A stretch of 64,000 nt of DNA, taken from positions 1,496,001 to 1,560,000 of the forward strand of contig CANMVA010000001.1 in assembly GCA_947501355.1 (NCBI GenBank). Reading direction: 5' to 3'. Shown here piece after piece: positions 41,778 through 51,211 of this stretch (positions are counted from its first letter, which is position 1; every line of letters starts with the position of its first letter). The DNA is from an uncultured Paracoccaceae bacterium. Its GTDB lineage: Bacteria; Pseudomonadota; Alphaproteobacteria; Rhodobacterales; Rhodobacteraceae. Both the position numbers and the translations under genes were made by a program. Under the pieces are notes generated by a model. The model did no database searches and was not told the DNA's origin. It worked only from the letters and a program-made list of their open reading frames with translations.

Positions 41778-44700
41778 GCACACGTCTGGCAAGCGGCGGG
41801 CGGTTGGTGAACCGCGACCGCGCTGTGGAGTTTACGTTTAACGGCAAGCGGATGCGCGGGTTTGAAGGCGATACCTTGGCCTCGGCGCTGTTGGCGGGCG
41901 ATCAGATGTTGGTGGGGCGGTCGTTCAAATACCACCGCCCGCGCGGGATCGTGGCGTCGGGCGCGGAGGAGCCGAATGGGTTGGTGAACCTTGGCGAAGG
42001 GTCGATGTTCGAGCCGAATGCGCGGGTCACGACGACGGAGTTGTTCGACGGGCTGACGGCGGGGTCGCAGAACCACTGGCCGTCTTTGGAATTCGACGTG
42101 GGGGCTGTGAACGCGAAGCTGTCGCGGTTCCTGCCTGCGGGCTTTTATTACAAGATGTTCATCCACCCGCGGCCTTTGTGGAAGCATGTGTATGAGCCGG
42201 TTATCCGGCAGTCGGCGGGTTTGGGCAAAGCACCCAAGGACCGCGATGGCGAGCGGTATGAACATTTCTATGCCCATGTGGACTTGCTGATTATCGGTGG
42301 CGGTATCGCCGGATTGGTTGCGGCGAAGGCAGCGATCGGGTCGGGCCTGCGCGTGCTGTTGGTCGAGCAGACCGCCGCATGGGGCGGGCGCGCGCCCGTG
42401 GATGGCGCGGTGATTGACGGGATGCCAGCAGATCAGTGGATTGCGCAGACCGTGGCTGAGTTGGAAGCTGCCGAGAACATTGAACTGCGCACACGGCTGA
42501 TGGGGGCCGGTGTGTATGACCACGGCTATGTGCTGGGGTATGAGCGCGTGGGCGACCACCAGCCGGGTGAAGGCCTGCCCAAGCATCGGCTTTGGCGGAT
42601 CCGTGCGGGGCATGTCCTGACCGCGACGGGGGCGATTGAACGGCCTTTGAGCTTTGCGGGCAATGATCTGCCGGGGGTGATGCTGGCCTCGGCGGTGCGC
42701 GATTATGCGGTGAATTTCGGCGTGTCGGTCGGGGACCGCACGGTTGTCGTGACGAATAACGATGACGCCTATCGCACGGCACTGGTGATGAAAGAGGCGG
42801 GGCTGGACGTTCCCGCGATCATAGACGCGCGTCCCGAAGGCGCAGGCGCGTTGGGCGCTGAGGTCGAGGCGGCGGGTATTCGTGTGCTGAAGGGCAAAGG
42901 GATTGCCAAGGTCAAAGGCGGCAAACGCGTGACAGGCGTGGCAACCTGCGCGATGGCGGGCGAAGGCACCGCGCAGGACGAAATCGCCTGTGATGTGGTG
43001 GCCATGTCGGGCGGGTGGTCCCCGGTTGTGCATCTGTGGTCCCATTGCGGCGGCAAACTGGTTTGGGACGCGGAGCATGCGTTCTTCCGGCCAGATCCGG
43101 ACCGGGCGCCGACGGGCGCGGATGGCGCTGGCTTTGTGTCGGTGACCGGGTCGGCCAATGGCGCGATGACCGTGGCCGATGTGCTGACGGACGCGGCGGC
43201 GCAGGGGGCGGCGGTTGTGAAGGCGGTAGGCGGCAAGGCGGCCAAGGTTGCCGTTACAGCCGATGCTGAGGACGCGGCCCCGATGGCGCCGGTCTGGATG
43301 ATGCCGCAGGGTGCGAAGTATGAATTGCGCGCGAAGATGTGGCTAGACTATCAAAACGATGTGAAGGTCAGCGATGTGCAACTGGCCGCACAGGAAGGCT
43401 TTGAAAGCGTCGAGCATACCAAGCGCTACACGACGCTGGGGATGGCGACGGATCAGGGGAAGTTGAGCAATATCAACGGTTTGGCGATCCTGTCTGATGC
43501 GTTGAACCAACCTATTCCGCAGACAGGCACAACCACATTCCGCCCGCCTTATACGCCGATCTCCATGGGCGCGATTGCGGGCGAGGCGCGGGATGAGATT
43601 TTCCAGCCGCTGCGCAAGACGCCGATGCATGATTGGCACCACGTCAACGGCGCGCATTGGGAGCCAATGGGCCATTGGCGGCGGCCCTATTGCTTCCAGC
43701 GCGCGGGCGAAAGCGTCGAAGAGGCTGTGCATCGCGAGGTGAAGAACGCGCGTGAGAAGCTGGGGCTGCTGGATGCCTCGACCCTTGGCAAGCTGATCGT
43801 GAAGGGGCCGGATGCGGGCAAGTTCCTCGATATGCTCTACACCAATATGATGAGCACGCTGAAGGTTGGGCGGTGTCGCTACGGGCTGATGTGTTCGGAG
43901 AACGGGTTCCTGATGGATGACGGCGTGGTGGCACGGCTGTGCGAGGACACGTTCCTGTGCCACACGACTTCGGGTGGGGCGGATCATATCCACGCGCATA
44001 TGGAGGAATGGCTGCAGACCGAATGGTGGGACTGGAACGTCTGGGTTGTGAACGCGACCGAGCAGTTTGCTCAGGTGGCCGTGGTCGGCCCGAAGGCGCG
44101 CAAGGTCTTGCAAAAGCTGGGCGGCATGGATGTGAGCCGTGACGCGCTGCCCTTCATGGGCTGGGTTGAGGGCGAGATTGCGGGCATTCCCGCGCGGGCC
44201 TTCCGGATCAGTTTCTCAGGCGAACTCAGCTATGAGATCGCAGTGCCTGCCAGCTATGGTCTCGCGTTCTGGGAAAAGCTCATGGAGGCGGGGGCCGAGT
44301 TTGGCGTCATGCCTTACGGGACTGAGGCGCTCCATATCATGCGGGCCGAGAAGGGCTTTATCATGATCGGGGATGAGACGGACGGCACGGTCATTCCACA
44401 GGATCTGGGGCTGAACTGGGCGATCTCGAAGAAGAAAGAGGATTTCATCGGCAAACGCGGGCAGGAGCGGGTGCATATGACGGACCCGGATCGCTGGAAG
44501 CTGGTTGGGCTGAAGACGGTCGATGGCTCGGTGCTGCCGGACGGAGCCTATGCGGTGGGCGAGGGATCAAATGCCAATGGACAACGCACTGTGATCGGGC
44601 GGGTGACCTCAACCTACCACTCTCCGACGCTGGAGCGCGGGATTGCCATGGGGTTGGTCAAGAATGGGCCGGACCGGATGGGGGAGCGGTTGGAGTTCCC

Positions 44701-44782
44701 GAAAGTGGATGGCTCCAGCGTCCATGCGGAGATTTGCGATCCGGTGTTCTTTGACCGCGAGGGGGAGAAGCAGGATGTCTAA
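41774..44782 (+). CDS. soxA: Sarcosine oxidase, alpha subunit
   Basis: 1002 residues. N-terminal ferredoxin-like/Rossmann part with FNGKRMRGFEGDTLASALLA and FKYHRPRGI, an NAD-binding domain with LLIIGGGIAGLVAAKAAIGS (about 178-197), and a C-terminal GcvT-like folate domain with HDWHHVNGAHWEPMGHWRRP and SFSGELSYEIAVP. The GcvT part catches the formaldehyde made by sarcosine oxidation as 5,10-methylene-tetrahydrofolate. It overlaps soxD by 4 bp and soxG by 8 bp. Confidence 0.95.
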   Translation: MSTRLASGGRLVNRDRAVEFTFNGKRMRGFEGDTLASALLAGDQMLVGRSFKYHRPRGIVASGAEEPNGLVNLGEGSMFEPNARVTTTELFDGLTAGSQNHWPSLEFDVGAVNAKLSRFLPAGFYYKMFIHPRPLWKHVYEPVIRQSAGLGKAPKDRDGERYEHFYAHVDLLIIGGGIAGLVAAKAAIGSGLRVLLVEQTAAWGGRAPVDGAVIDGMPADQWIAQTVAELEAAENIELRTRLMGAGVYDHGYVLGYERVGDHQPGEGLPKHRLWRIRAGHVLTATGAIERPLSFAGNDLPGVMLASAVRDYAVNFGVSVGDRTVVVTNNDDAYRTALVMKEAGLDVPAIIDARPEGAGALGAEVEAAGIRVLKGKGIAKVKGGKRVTGVATCAMAGEGTAQDEIACDVVAMSGGWSPVVHLWSHCGGKLVWDAEHAFFRPDPDRAPTGADGAGFVSVTGSANGAMTVADVLTDAAAQGAAVVKAVGGKAAKVAVTADAEDAAPMAPVWMMPQGAKYELRAKMWLDYQNDVKVSDVQLAAQEGFESVEHTKRYTTLGMATDQGKLSNINGLAILSDALNQPIPQTGTTTFRPPYTPISMGAIAGEARDEIFQPLRKTPMHDWHHVNGAHWEPMGHWRRPYCFQRAGESVEEAVHREVKNAREKLGLLDASTLGKLIVKGPDAGKFLDMLYTNMMSTLKVGRCRYGLMCSENGFLMDDGVVARLCEDTFLCHTTSGGADHIHAHMEEWLQTEWWDWNVWVVNATEQFAQVAVVGPKARKVLQKLGGMDVSRDALPFMGWVEGEIAGIPARAFRISFSGELSYEIAVPASYGLAFWEKLMEAGAEFGVMPYGTEALHIMRAEKGFIMIGDETDGTVIPQDLGLNWAISKKKEDFIGKRGQERVHMTDPDRWKLVGLKTVDGSVLPDGAYAVGEGSNANGQRTVIGRVTSTYHSPTLERGIAMGLVKNGPDRMGERLEFPKVDGSSVHAEICDPVFFDREGEKQDV

Positions 44783-45329
44783 AGCAGTGACGGCTTTGAA
44801 CAGGGCCGCGTATGACGGCTATGTGCGGATCGAGGATGCGGGCCTGTGCGGGATGATTTCGCTGCGGGGGGATTTGTCGGACGCGAAGGTCAAAAAGGCC
44901 TGCAAGGATGCGAGCGGGCAGGCGATGCCAAAGGCGCGCGGGATTGTGGGCAGTCTGGACGGCGGCATCGGGTGGATGTCACCGGATGAGGCGTTGGTGC
45001 TGGTGCCTTATGCCGAAGCGCCCGCTGCCGCCGCGCGGATGGAGATGACGTTGAAGACCGCCCATGCGCTGGTCGTCGAGGTCTCCGACGCGCGGGCGGT
45101 GTTCACCCTGCGCGGCGAGAAGCTGCGCGAGGTGTTGGCCAAGGTGACGCCCGCGGATATCGCTGCCCTGCCAGTGGGGGAGTTGCACCGGACGCGGGTG
45201 GCGCAGGTGGCCGGGGCCATTTGGCTGAGCGACGAGACCACCGCGCATCTGATCTGTTTTCGGTCGGTGGCAGAGTATATGTTTGAATTGCTCTCGCGCT
45301 CTGCGATGCCGGGGGCTGAAGTCAGCTAA
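44775..45329 (+). CDS. soxG: Sarcosine oxidase, gamma subunit
   Basis: 184 residues with a GcvT-like/YgfZ fold: CGMISLRGDLSDAKVKKACK, GSLDGGIGWMSPDEALVLVP and a C-terminal LICFRSVAEYMFELL. It completes the heterotetramer. The ATG at 44775 lies within the soxA 3' end, with AAGCAGG upstream. No downstream purU, folD or glyA is present; sodB follows instead after a hairpin. Confidence 0.9.
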   Translation: MSKAVTALNRAAYDGYVRIEDAGLCGMISLRGDLSDAKVKKACKDASGQAMPKARGIVGSLDGGIGWMSPDEALVLVPYAEAPAAAARMEMTLKTAHALVVEVSDARAVFTLRGEKLREVLAKVTPADIAALPVGELHRTRVAQVAGAIWLSDETTAHLICFRSVAEYMFELLSRSAMPGAEVS

Positions 45330-45370
45330 GTTTCTGTGGAACGACCCGACGGGGCTTGACGTTTGTCCAA

Positions 45371-45413
45371 GTGGCACGACATTTACGGCATACCGTCGCA
45401 TGTCGTGTGACAC
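45371..45413. promoter_or_regulatory. Long palindrome upstream of sodB
   Basis: CACGACAT (45375-45382) pairs with ATGTCGTG (45400-45407), and inside it ACGG (45385-45388) pairs with CCGT (45393-45396). There is no T-run, so a regulator site or mRNA structure is more likely than a terminator. A possible -35 element, TTGACG, lies at 45356-45361, which would put the palindrome over the -10 region, 31 bp before the sodB ATG. Confidence 0.55.
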
Positions 45414-45444
45414 TTGAAATGCTTGCTAACAAAGGGGCCCTTTC

Positions 45445-46053
45445 ATGGCTTTTGAACTTCCCGATCTTCCCTATGCCCACGATGCTCTTGCCGCCAAAGG
45501 CATGTCGGCTGAGACGTTGGAGTATCACCACGACCTGCACCACAAGGCGTATGTCGATAACGGCAACAAGCTGATCGACGGCACCGAATGGGCGGACAAG
45601 TCCATGGAAGAAATCATCAAGGGCACCTATGATGCGAATGCTGTGGCGCAGTCCGGCATCTTCAACAACATCAGCCAGCTGTGGAATCACAACCAGTTCT
45701 GGGAGATGATGGGGCCGGGGTCGACTGCGATGCCGGGCGAGTTGGAAAGCCGCATCGTGGATGCGTTTGGCTCGGTCGATGAGTTCAAGTCGCAATTCTC
45801 GGCTGCGGGCGCGGGTCAGTTCGGCTCGGGCTGGGCGTGGCTGGTTGTGGACACCGATGGCACGCTAAAGGTCACCAAGACCGAGAACGGTGTGAACCCT
45901 GTGTGTTTTGACCAGACAGCTCTGTTGGGCTGTGACGTGTGGGAGCATTCCTACTACATTGATTTCCGCAACAAGCGTCCGGCTTACCTGACGAACTTCC
46001 TGGATAATCTGGTGAATTGGGAAAACGTGGCCGAGCGCCTGTCCAACGCCTGA
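45445..46053 (+). CDS. sodB: Superoxide dismutase (Fe type)
   Basis: 202 residues with all four metal ligands: H28 (EYHHDLHHKAYV), H82 (LWNHNQFW), D164 and H168 (DVWEHSYYIDFRNKR). The NHNQFW and AGAGQFGSGWAWLV patterns favour iron over manganese, although cambialistic use is possible. It removes superoxide in the cytosol. AAAGGGGCC precedes the ATG. It has its own promoter region with a marked palindrome and a terminator behind it. Confidence 0.95.
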   Translation: MAFELPDLPYAHDALAAKGMSAETLEYHHDLHHKAYVDNGNKLIDGTEWADKSMEEIIKGTYDANAVAQSGIFNNISQLWNHNQFWEMMGPGSTAMPGELESRIVDAFGSVDEFKSQFSAAGAGQFGSGWAWLVVDTDGTLKVTKTENGVNPVCFDQTALLGCDVWEHSYYIDFRNKRPAYLTNFLDNLVNWENVAERLSNA

Positions 46054-46096
46054 CCTGAAAGGTGCGCTACCGCGCATTCTAAACAGACGAGTTTTG

Positions 46097-46132
46097 ACGC
46101 GACGCCTTTGACCGGGCGTCGCGTTTCTGTTT
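46097..46132 (+). terminator. Intrinsic terminator after sodB
   Basis: ACGCGACGCC (46097-46106) pairs perfectly with GGCGTCGCGT (46115-46124) around an 8-nt loop, followed by TTCTGTTT. It lies 44 bp after the sodB stop. Confidence 0.9.
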
Positions 46133-46145
46133 GGGGTGGTGGTAG

Positions 46146-46165
46146 GTATTCAGGGACAAAAGAAG
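46146..46165. repeat. Partial copy of the dispersed 3'-flank repeat
   Basis: GTATTCAGGGACAAAAGAAG matches the TATTT...CAAAAGAAG half of the family, without the GC-rich GGCG part. It sits after the sodB terminator and runs into the ribosome site of the next gene. Confidence 0.45.
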
Positions 46166-46175
46166 GGGAGGCGCT

Positions 46176-46688
46176 GTGTCGTTTCAGATCACCGTGCCGC
46201 AGGAGGATCAGATCGCGGAGATTGCCGCGATTTGGCATACGTCTTGGCATGACGCGCATGCGGCGCATGTTCCGCGCGCGTTGACCGAGCAGCGCAGTCT
46301 GGAGGATTTCATAGCGCGTTTGCCGGGGCTGTTGGAGCGGATGCGGATTGCCGAGGCTGATGGGCGGGTCGTTGGGCTTTGCGTGATTGTTGAGGACGAA
46401 ATGCAGCAGCTTTTTGTAGCGCCTGACATGTATGGCTGCGGCGTGGCGCAGGCCCTGTTACGAGATGCGGAAGAGCGATTGGCGGTAGCGGGGATCCGCC
46501 GCGCGTGGCTGGCCTGTGTGATCGAGAATGCGCGGGCAGCTGCGTTTTACCGTAAAGTCAGATGGCAGGAAATTGGGCGAATGGTTGATCCGTTAGAGAC
46601 CTCGACCGGCGTGTATAAGCTTTGTGTCTTGAGGTTTGAAAAGACTTTAGGGGCGCGTGCGGTCAAGGCGAGAGGGAGGACAGCGTGA
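46176..46688 (+). CDS. GNAT-family N-acetyltransferase
   Basis: 170 residues with the GNAT core: an acceptor-side N-terminus, VGLCVIVEDEMQQLFVAPDM, the acetyl-CoA-binding GVAQALLRDAEERL and ENARAAAFYRKVRWQEIGR. The start is GTG 46176 behind GGGGAGG. The substrate is unknown. It overlaps rarD by 4 bp (GTGA), so the two are co-translated. Confidence 0.85.
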   Translation: MSFQITVPQEDQIAEIAAIWHTSWHDAHAAHVPRALTEQRSLEDFIARLPGLLERMRIAEADGRVVGLCVIVEDEMQQLFVAPDMYGCGVAQALLRDAEERLAVAGIRRAWLACVIENARAAAFYRKVRWQEIGRMVDPLETSTGVYKLCVLRFEKTLGARAVKARGRTA

Positions 46689-47602
46689 GCAGCGCGGCAG
46701 GCAAGGGTGTGATGGCGATGATCGTTGCATGTGTCGTCTGGGGCCTCTCGCCGCTTTACTACAAGCTGATCGCCCATGTGCCGCCCGGTGAGGTGCTGGC
46801 CCATCGCACGCTCTGGTCGCTGGTCTTCTTCGCTTGTGTGTTGGCGCTGCAGGGACGGCTGGGCGCGTTGGGCGGCGCGTTGCGGCACTGGCGGGTCATC
46901 CTGCTGGCCGCGCTGATGATCTCGGTCAATTGGTTCGTCTTCATCTTTTCGGTGCAGGTGGGACGCACGGTGGAGGCGTCGCTGGGTTACTACATCTTCC
47001 CGCTGGTCGCCGTGGTGCTTGGCATGATCGTCTTTCGGGAGCGGTTGCGGCTTTGGCAGGGGATTGCGGTCGCGCTTGCCTGCGTAGCGGTTCTGGTGCT
47101 GAGCGTCGGGCTTGGGGCGGTGCCATGGATATCGCTCATTCTGGCGGTGACATTCGGGTTTTATGGCGTGCTGAAGAAGCGGCTCGATATGGGGCCGGTC
47201 GTGTCGGTGACCTGTGAGGTGTTGCTACTGGCCCCCATCGCGCTCTTTTGGTTGGGCGGGTTGCATCTGGGGGTCTTTGCAGAGGCCCGTCCGGGCGCGG
47301 TCTTTGGCAGCAGTCTGTTTGATACCGGCATCTTGATGCTTTCCGGTGTGCTGACGGCGGGGCCGTTGATCCTGTTCAGCTATGCCGCCCGGCGGGTGGC
47401 GTTGGCGACGGTGGGGGTCATTCAATACCTGAACCCCAGCCTGCAGTTTTTCTGTGCGGTGGTGGTCTTTGCAGAGCCTTTTACACCAGCCCATGCCATC
47501 GCGTTTCCGTTGATCTGGACGGCGCTTGCGATCTATTCGCTTGCGGCCTTGCGTCAGGAAAGAGCGGCGCGCAAAGCGGCCTCGGCCTCGGCCGTGGTCT
47601 GA
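46685..47602 (+). CDS. rarD: RarD-type EamA transporter
   Basis: 305 residues, ten membrane segments in two EamA repeats. RarD features are WGLSPLYYKLIAHVPPGEVLAHRTLWSL near the N-terminus and VGVIQYLNPSLQF in the second half. The start codon is GTG. Substrate unknown; relatives are predicted permeases linked to chloramphenicol sensitivity. Its 3' end overlaps the convergent LOG gene by 49 bp. Confidence 0.9.
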   Translation: MSSAAGKGVMAMIVACVVWGLSPLYYKLIAHVPPGEVLAHRTLWSLVFFACVLALQGRLGALGGALRHWRVILLAALMISVNWFVFIFSVQVGRTVEASLGYYIFPLVAVVLGMIVFRERLRLWQGIAVALACVAVLVLSVGLGAVPWISLILAVTFGFYGVLKKRLDMGPVVSVTCEVLLLAPIALFWLGGLHLGVFAEARPGAVFGSSLFDTGILMLSGVLTAGPLILFSYAARRVALATVGVIQYLNPSLQFFCAVVVFAEPFTPAHAIAFPLIWTALAIYSLAALRQERAARKAASASAVV

Positions 47603-48111
47603 CAGACGCGGGTGAACTCGCGGAAGCTGTGATCGGCGAAGCCTTCGTCAATGACATGCTCGACAAGCCCGATCAGTCTGTCCCAATACCCTTCTGTATT
47701 CAAAAGAAGAATCGGTTTGTTATGCAGGCCAAGCTGGCGCCATGTGACGACCTCGAAATACTCGTCCAGCGAGCCTGCACCGCCCGGAAGCACCACGATG
47801 GCGTCGGAATTCATATACATGACCTTTTTGCGCTCGTGCATGTTCTCGGTGACGATGAACTGCGTCAGATCGCGCTTGCCGACTTCCCAGCTGAGCAGGT
47901 GTTGGGGGATGACGCCGAAAGTCTCGCCGCCTGCGGTTTGGGTGGCGTTTGCAACCTCGCCCATGAGGCCCACATCGCCTGCGCCATAGACCAGACGCCA
48001 GCGATTGGCAGCCAGGATCTGGCCCATGTCACGGGCGGCTTGCAGATACGCGGGGTTGGTGCCTTTACGAGAGCCGCAGAAGACGCAAACGGACGGGGGC
48101 GTGACGGTCAT
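47554..48111 (-). CDS. LOG-family cytokinin-riboside-monophosphate phosphoribohydrolase-like protein
   Basis: 185 residues with VCVFCGSRKGTNP, VYGAGDVGLMGEVANA and the diagnostic PGGAGSLDEYFEVVTW. LOG proteins split AMP-type nucleotides into base and ribose phosphate; in bacteria the natural substrate is often AMP or a cytokinin. I start at ATG 48111, since the upstream part of the frame is antisense to the LysM gene and reads as noise. Confidence 0.92.
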   Translation of the reverse strand: MTVTPPSVCVFCGSRKGTNPAYLQAARDMGQILAANRWRLVYGAGDVGLMGEVANATQTAGGETFGVIPQHLLSWEVGKRDLTQFIVTENMHERKKVMYMNSDAIVVLPGGAGSLDEYFEVVTWRQLGLHNKPILLLNTEGYWDRLIGLVEHVIDEGFADHSFREFTRVCQTTAEAEAALRAALS

Positions 48112-48193
48112 GGACGGCTTTCGATCGTTGGTTTTGACCCCTGATAGCGGAGGGGCTACAGTCCGGCAAGCAAAGCGACCGGGGAGGGCGCGC

Positions 48194-49234
48194 GTGGCAT
48201 CACAAACGGGACTTTCGCAGACAGGGCTTTGGCTTGGTGGCGGCGCTATCGTGATCGCGGCTGTCGTGGCGGCTTTTGTCTTGCGCCCTGAGCCGGATGT
48301 AGCCTCGCAAGCGCCCGTGATCGCGCCTGATGCTGCAGCCGTGCGGACGCCGGACGACGCGCCGGATGCGGCCCCTGCGGCTGCTCTTAAGCCTGCGGAG
48401 ACCGACGCGCCGCGCTTTGATGTTGTGCGGGTGGATCCCTCGGGGGCGATGGTGATCGCAGGGCAGGGCGTGCCGGGCGCAACCGTCGATATCCTGCTGA
48501 ACGGCGACGTGATCGGGCAAGCCACCGTAGATGCGGCGGGCCGTTTCGCGACGCTGCAACAGCTTGACCCCAGCACAGACCCGCAAGCGCTGGGCCTGAC
48601 CAGCGGGGAGGGTGCGGAGCGTCTGATCTCATCCGAGGAGGTGCTTTTGGCCCCGCGCCCAGCCGAAACGGCGGGGGCCGCCGAGCTCGCGCCGCAGATC
48701 GTTCTGAAAGCAGACGCCGAGGGTGTCGAGGTGGTGCAACCTGGATTGGGTGCTGATGTGCCGCCAGAGGTCGTGGACGCCGTCGCGCTCGACACGATCA
48801 CCTATGCGCCGTCGGGCGAGGTGTCGCTGGGCGGGCGCGCTAGCACCGAGTTTGTGCGCATCTATCTGGATGGCGCGCCTGTGCTGACAGCGCCTGTCGA
48901 AGAGGATGGCCAGTGGCGCACAGCGCTGCCGGAGGTCGACACGGGCGTCTACACCCTGCGCGTGGATGAGCTGGATGCGGAAGGCAATGTGGCCTCGCGG
49001 GTGGAGACACCGTTCCGACGCGAAGACCGCGCCACGGTCGCCTCCGAGATCGAGGCGGCTCCGGGGGTCGATCTGGCGGTGAAGACCGTGCAGCCCGGCG
49101 CCACGCTCTGGGCCATTGCGGACGAGCGCTACGGGGACGGCACGCTCTATGTGCGGGTTTTCGAGGCCAACCGCGACCGCATCCGCGACCCCGATCTGAT
49201 CTATCCGGGGCAAGTCTTCACCATTCCGGACTAG
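48194..49234 (+). CDS. Membrane-anchored LysM-domain protein
   Basis: 346 residues: one membrane helix (about 15-33, GLWLGGGAIVIAAVVAAFVL), an Ala/Pro/Asp-rich linker, two Ig/FimV-like modules (around GVPGATVDILLNGDVIGQAT and STEFVRIYLDGAPVLTA) and a C-terminal LysM (TLWAIADERYGDGTLYVRVF, ending LIYPGQVFTIPD). It should bind peptidoglycan from the periplasmic side. I chose GTG 48194 because GGGGAGGG lies 5 bp upstream; an ATG at 48110 has no such site. Confidence 0.83.
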   Translation: MASQTGLSQTGLWLGGGAIVIAAVVAAFVLRPEPDVASQAPVIAPDAAAVRTPDDAPDAAPAAALKPAETDAPRFDVVRVDPSGAMVIAGQGVPGATVDILLNGDVIGQATVDAAGRFATLQQLDPSTDPQALGLTSGEGAERLISSEEVLLAPRPAETAGAAELAPQIVLKADAEGVEVVQPGLGADVPPEVVDAVALDTITYAPSGEVSLGGRASTEFVRIYLDGAPVLTAPVEEDGQWRTALPEVDTGVYTLRVDELDAEGNVASRVETPFRREDRATVASEIEAAPGVDLAVKTVQPGATLWAIADERYGDGTLYVRVFEANRDRIRDPDLIYPGQVFTIPD

Positions 49235-49258
49235 TCTTCCCCCAGCCTGCGCCCTAGG

Positions 49259-51118
49259 ATGTCTGGCCAGCCAGTTTCGGAGCCAGCTTTGCGCAATCTT
49301 GACACGTCCGGTTCGGACGACACCCCCCATGATGGCAGCCGCGCCGGTGCGTGGCCGATCCTTGTGCGCGTGGCGCCCTATCTGTGGCCAAAGAACGCGC
49401 CTGCGATGCGGGTGCGGGTGGTGCTGGCCATTGGTGTTCTGGTGCTGGCCAAACTGATCGCGGTCGCCACACCCTATTTCTTCAAACTCGCCGTTGATAC
49501 GCTGGGTGGGGAGGCCGAAAGCCCCACGGCGCTGCTGACCCTCGGCGCGGTTGGGCTGACGCTGGCTTATGGCGCGACGCGTCTGATCTCGACCGGGTTT
49601 CAGCAATTGCGGCTGGTGATTTTCGCCCCCGTGACCGAACGCGCCTCGCGCCGGATTGCGCTGGAGGTTTTTGCCCATATCCACCGTCTGTCCTTGCGCT
49701 ATCACTTGTCGCGTCAGACTGGTGCTTTGGCGCGGATCATCGACCGGGGGGTGGCGGGCATTCAGACAGTGCTGAGCGTCGCGCTCTTCTCGACCGGGCC
49801 ATTGATCCTGGAACTTGTGTTGATTTGCGGGGTGTTACTGGGCGTTTTTGATGTGCGATTCGTGGCCATCGTGGCGGTCACGATCGTGGTGTATGTGGCC
49901 TTCACCTTCATTGTCAGCGAATGGCGCGTGGGCCTGCGCCGCGAGATGAACGACCGCGACAAGGACATGAACCAGAAGGCGATGGACAGCCTGTTCAACT
50001 TCGAGACGGTCAAGTATTTCGCGGCCTCCGGTCGCGAAGAGGCGCGCTATGAGGCCGCCTTGCGGACGTTTCAAAGCAGCTCGCTTCGGGTGACCTATTC
50101 GATGGCGGCGCTCAATTTCGGGCAGGCGTTCCTCATCACTGCGGGTCTGGTCGGCGTGATGGTTCTGGCGGCCGTGGGCGTGGAACGCGGCACGCTGACG
50201 GTGGGCGATTTCGTGATGGTGAATGCCTATATGCTGCAGGTGATCGGCCCGCTCAATTTCCTTGGCGGGATCTATCGCCAGCTGCGTCAATCGCTGGTCG
50301 ATATGGACGAGATGTTCGGCATTCTGGAACGCCCGACCGAGGTGAGCGAGAAACCGGGTGCCCCTGCGCTGCAGGTCACCCGCGGCGAGGTCACACTGAA
50401 GGATGCGCATTTCTATTACGATGCCAATCGCCCGATCCTGAAGGGCGTCGATATCCATGTGGGCGCGGGAGAGACCGTGGCCATTGTCGGCCCCTCTGGC
50501 GCTGGCAAATCCACCATCGGACGGCTCCTTTTTCGGTTCTATGATGTGACCCAAGGGGCCTTGGTGATCGACGGGCAGGACGTGCGCGATGTGACGTTGC
50601 AAAGCCTGCAAGAGCAGATCGGCGTGGTGCCGCAGGACACTGTGCTGTTCAACGATACGATCGGCTACAACATCGCTTACGGCAACCCCGACGCCGGGCC
50701 AGAGCAGATCGAGGCCGCCGCGCGGTCGGCGCAAATCTATGATTTTGTCATGGGCCTGCCCGACAAGTTCGAAACCCGCGTAGGCGAGCGCGGCCTGAAA
50801 CTGTCAGGCGGGGAAAAGCAGCGCGTCGGGATCGCGCGCACGCTGCTAAAGGACCCGCCAATTATTCTGCTGGACGAGGCCACCTCTGCCCTTGATTCCG
50901 AGACGGAGCGGGACATCCAAGACGCGCTGGACCGGATGAGCGAAGGCCGTTCAGTGTTGGTGATCGCGCACCGGCTCTCCACCGTCGTGGGCGCAGACCG
51001 CATCTATGTTCTGGAGGACGGTCAGGTTGTCGAAGAGGGCACCCATGTGGCGCTACTGGCCCAGGATGGGCGCTATGCGCGCATGTGGGCGCGCCAACTC
51101 CGCGAAGAGGCCGCGTAA
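49259..51118 (+). CDS. Atm1/HMT-type ABC exporter
   Basis: 619 residues, a fused half-transporter: six membrane segments to about residue 330, with the Atm1-type motif NFETVKYFAASGREEARYE, then the ATPase with Walker A GPSGAGKST, signature LSGGEKQR and Walker B IILLDEATSALD. Bacterial relatives export glutathione-metal or glutathione-sulfur conjugates. It starts 24 bp after the LysM gene. The alphaproteobacterial relative of mitochondrial Atm1 is the best match. Confidence 0.92.
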   Translation: MSGQPVSEPALRNLDTSGSDDTPHDGSRAGAWPILVRVAPYLWPKNAPAMRVRVVLAIGVLVLAKLIAVATPYFFKLAVDTLGGEAESPTALLTLGAVGLTLAYGATRLISTGFQQLRLVIFAPVTERASRRIALEVFAHIHRLSLRYHLSRQTGALARIIDRGVAGIQTVLSVALFSTGPLILELVLICGVLLGVFDVRFVAIVAVTIVVYVAFTFIVSEWRVGLRREMNDRDKDMNQKAMDSLFNFETVKYFAASGREEARYEAALRTFQSSSLRVTYSMAALNFGQAFLITAGLVGVMVLAAVGVERGTLTVGDFVMVNAYMLQVIGPLNFLGGIYRQLRQSLVDMDEMFGILERPTEVSEKPGAPALQVTRGEVTLKDAHFYYDANRPILKGVDIHVGAGETVAIVGPSGAGKSTIGRLLFRFYDVTQGALVIDGQDVRDVTLQSLQEQIGVVPQDTVLFNDTIGYNIAYGNPDAGPEQIEAAARSAQIYDFVMGLPDKFETRVGERGLKLSGGEKQRVGIARTLLKDPPIILLDEATSALDSETERDIQDALDRMSEGRSVLVIAHRLSTVVGADRIYVLEDGQVVEEGTHVALLAQDGRYARMWARQLREEAA

Positions 51119-51155
51119 CCCTCTGTTAAGGTTAACGCGGCCCCGCCCTGTTTCA

Positions 51156-51183
51156 CTTTGGCTTAAATATCCTCGCCGAAGGC
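51156..51183. repeat. Dispersed 3'-flank repeat
   Basis: CTTTGGCTTAAATATCCTCG, followed by CCGAAGGC, lies between the convergent ABC exporter and DUF302 genes, in the same orientation as the copies at 15087 and 36912. Confidence 0.6.
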
Positions 51184-51211
51184 AAGCGGGCCACCTGCCT
51201 CAATCGCCATA

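Noticed and set aside
41687-43078. A 463-codon minus-strand open frame across soxA
   Set aside because: Arg/His/Pro-rich antisense shadow of the sarcosine oxidase alpha subunit.
45371-45413. Rho-independent terminator of the sox operon
   Set aside because: The palindrome has no T-run on the plus strand and lies within 75 bp of the sodB start, which suits an operator better.
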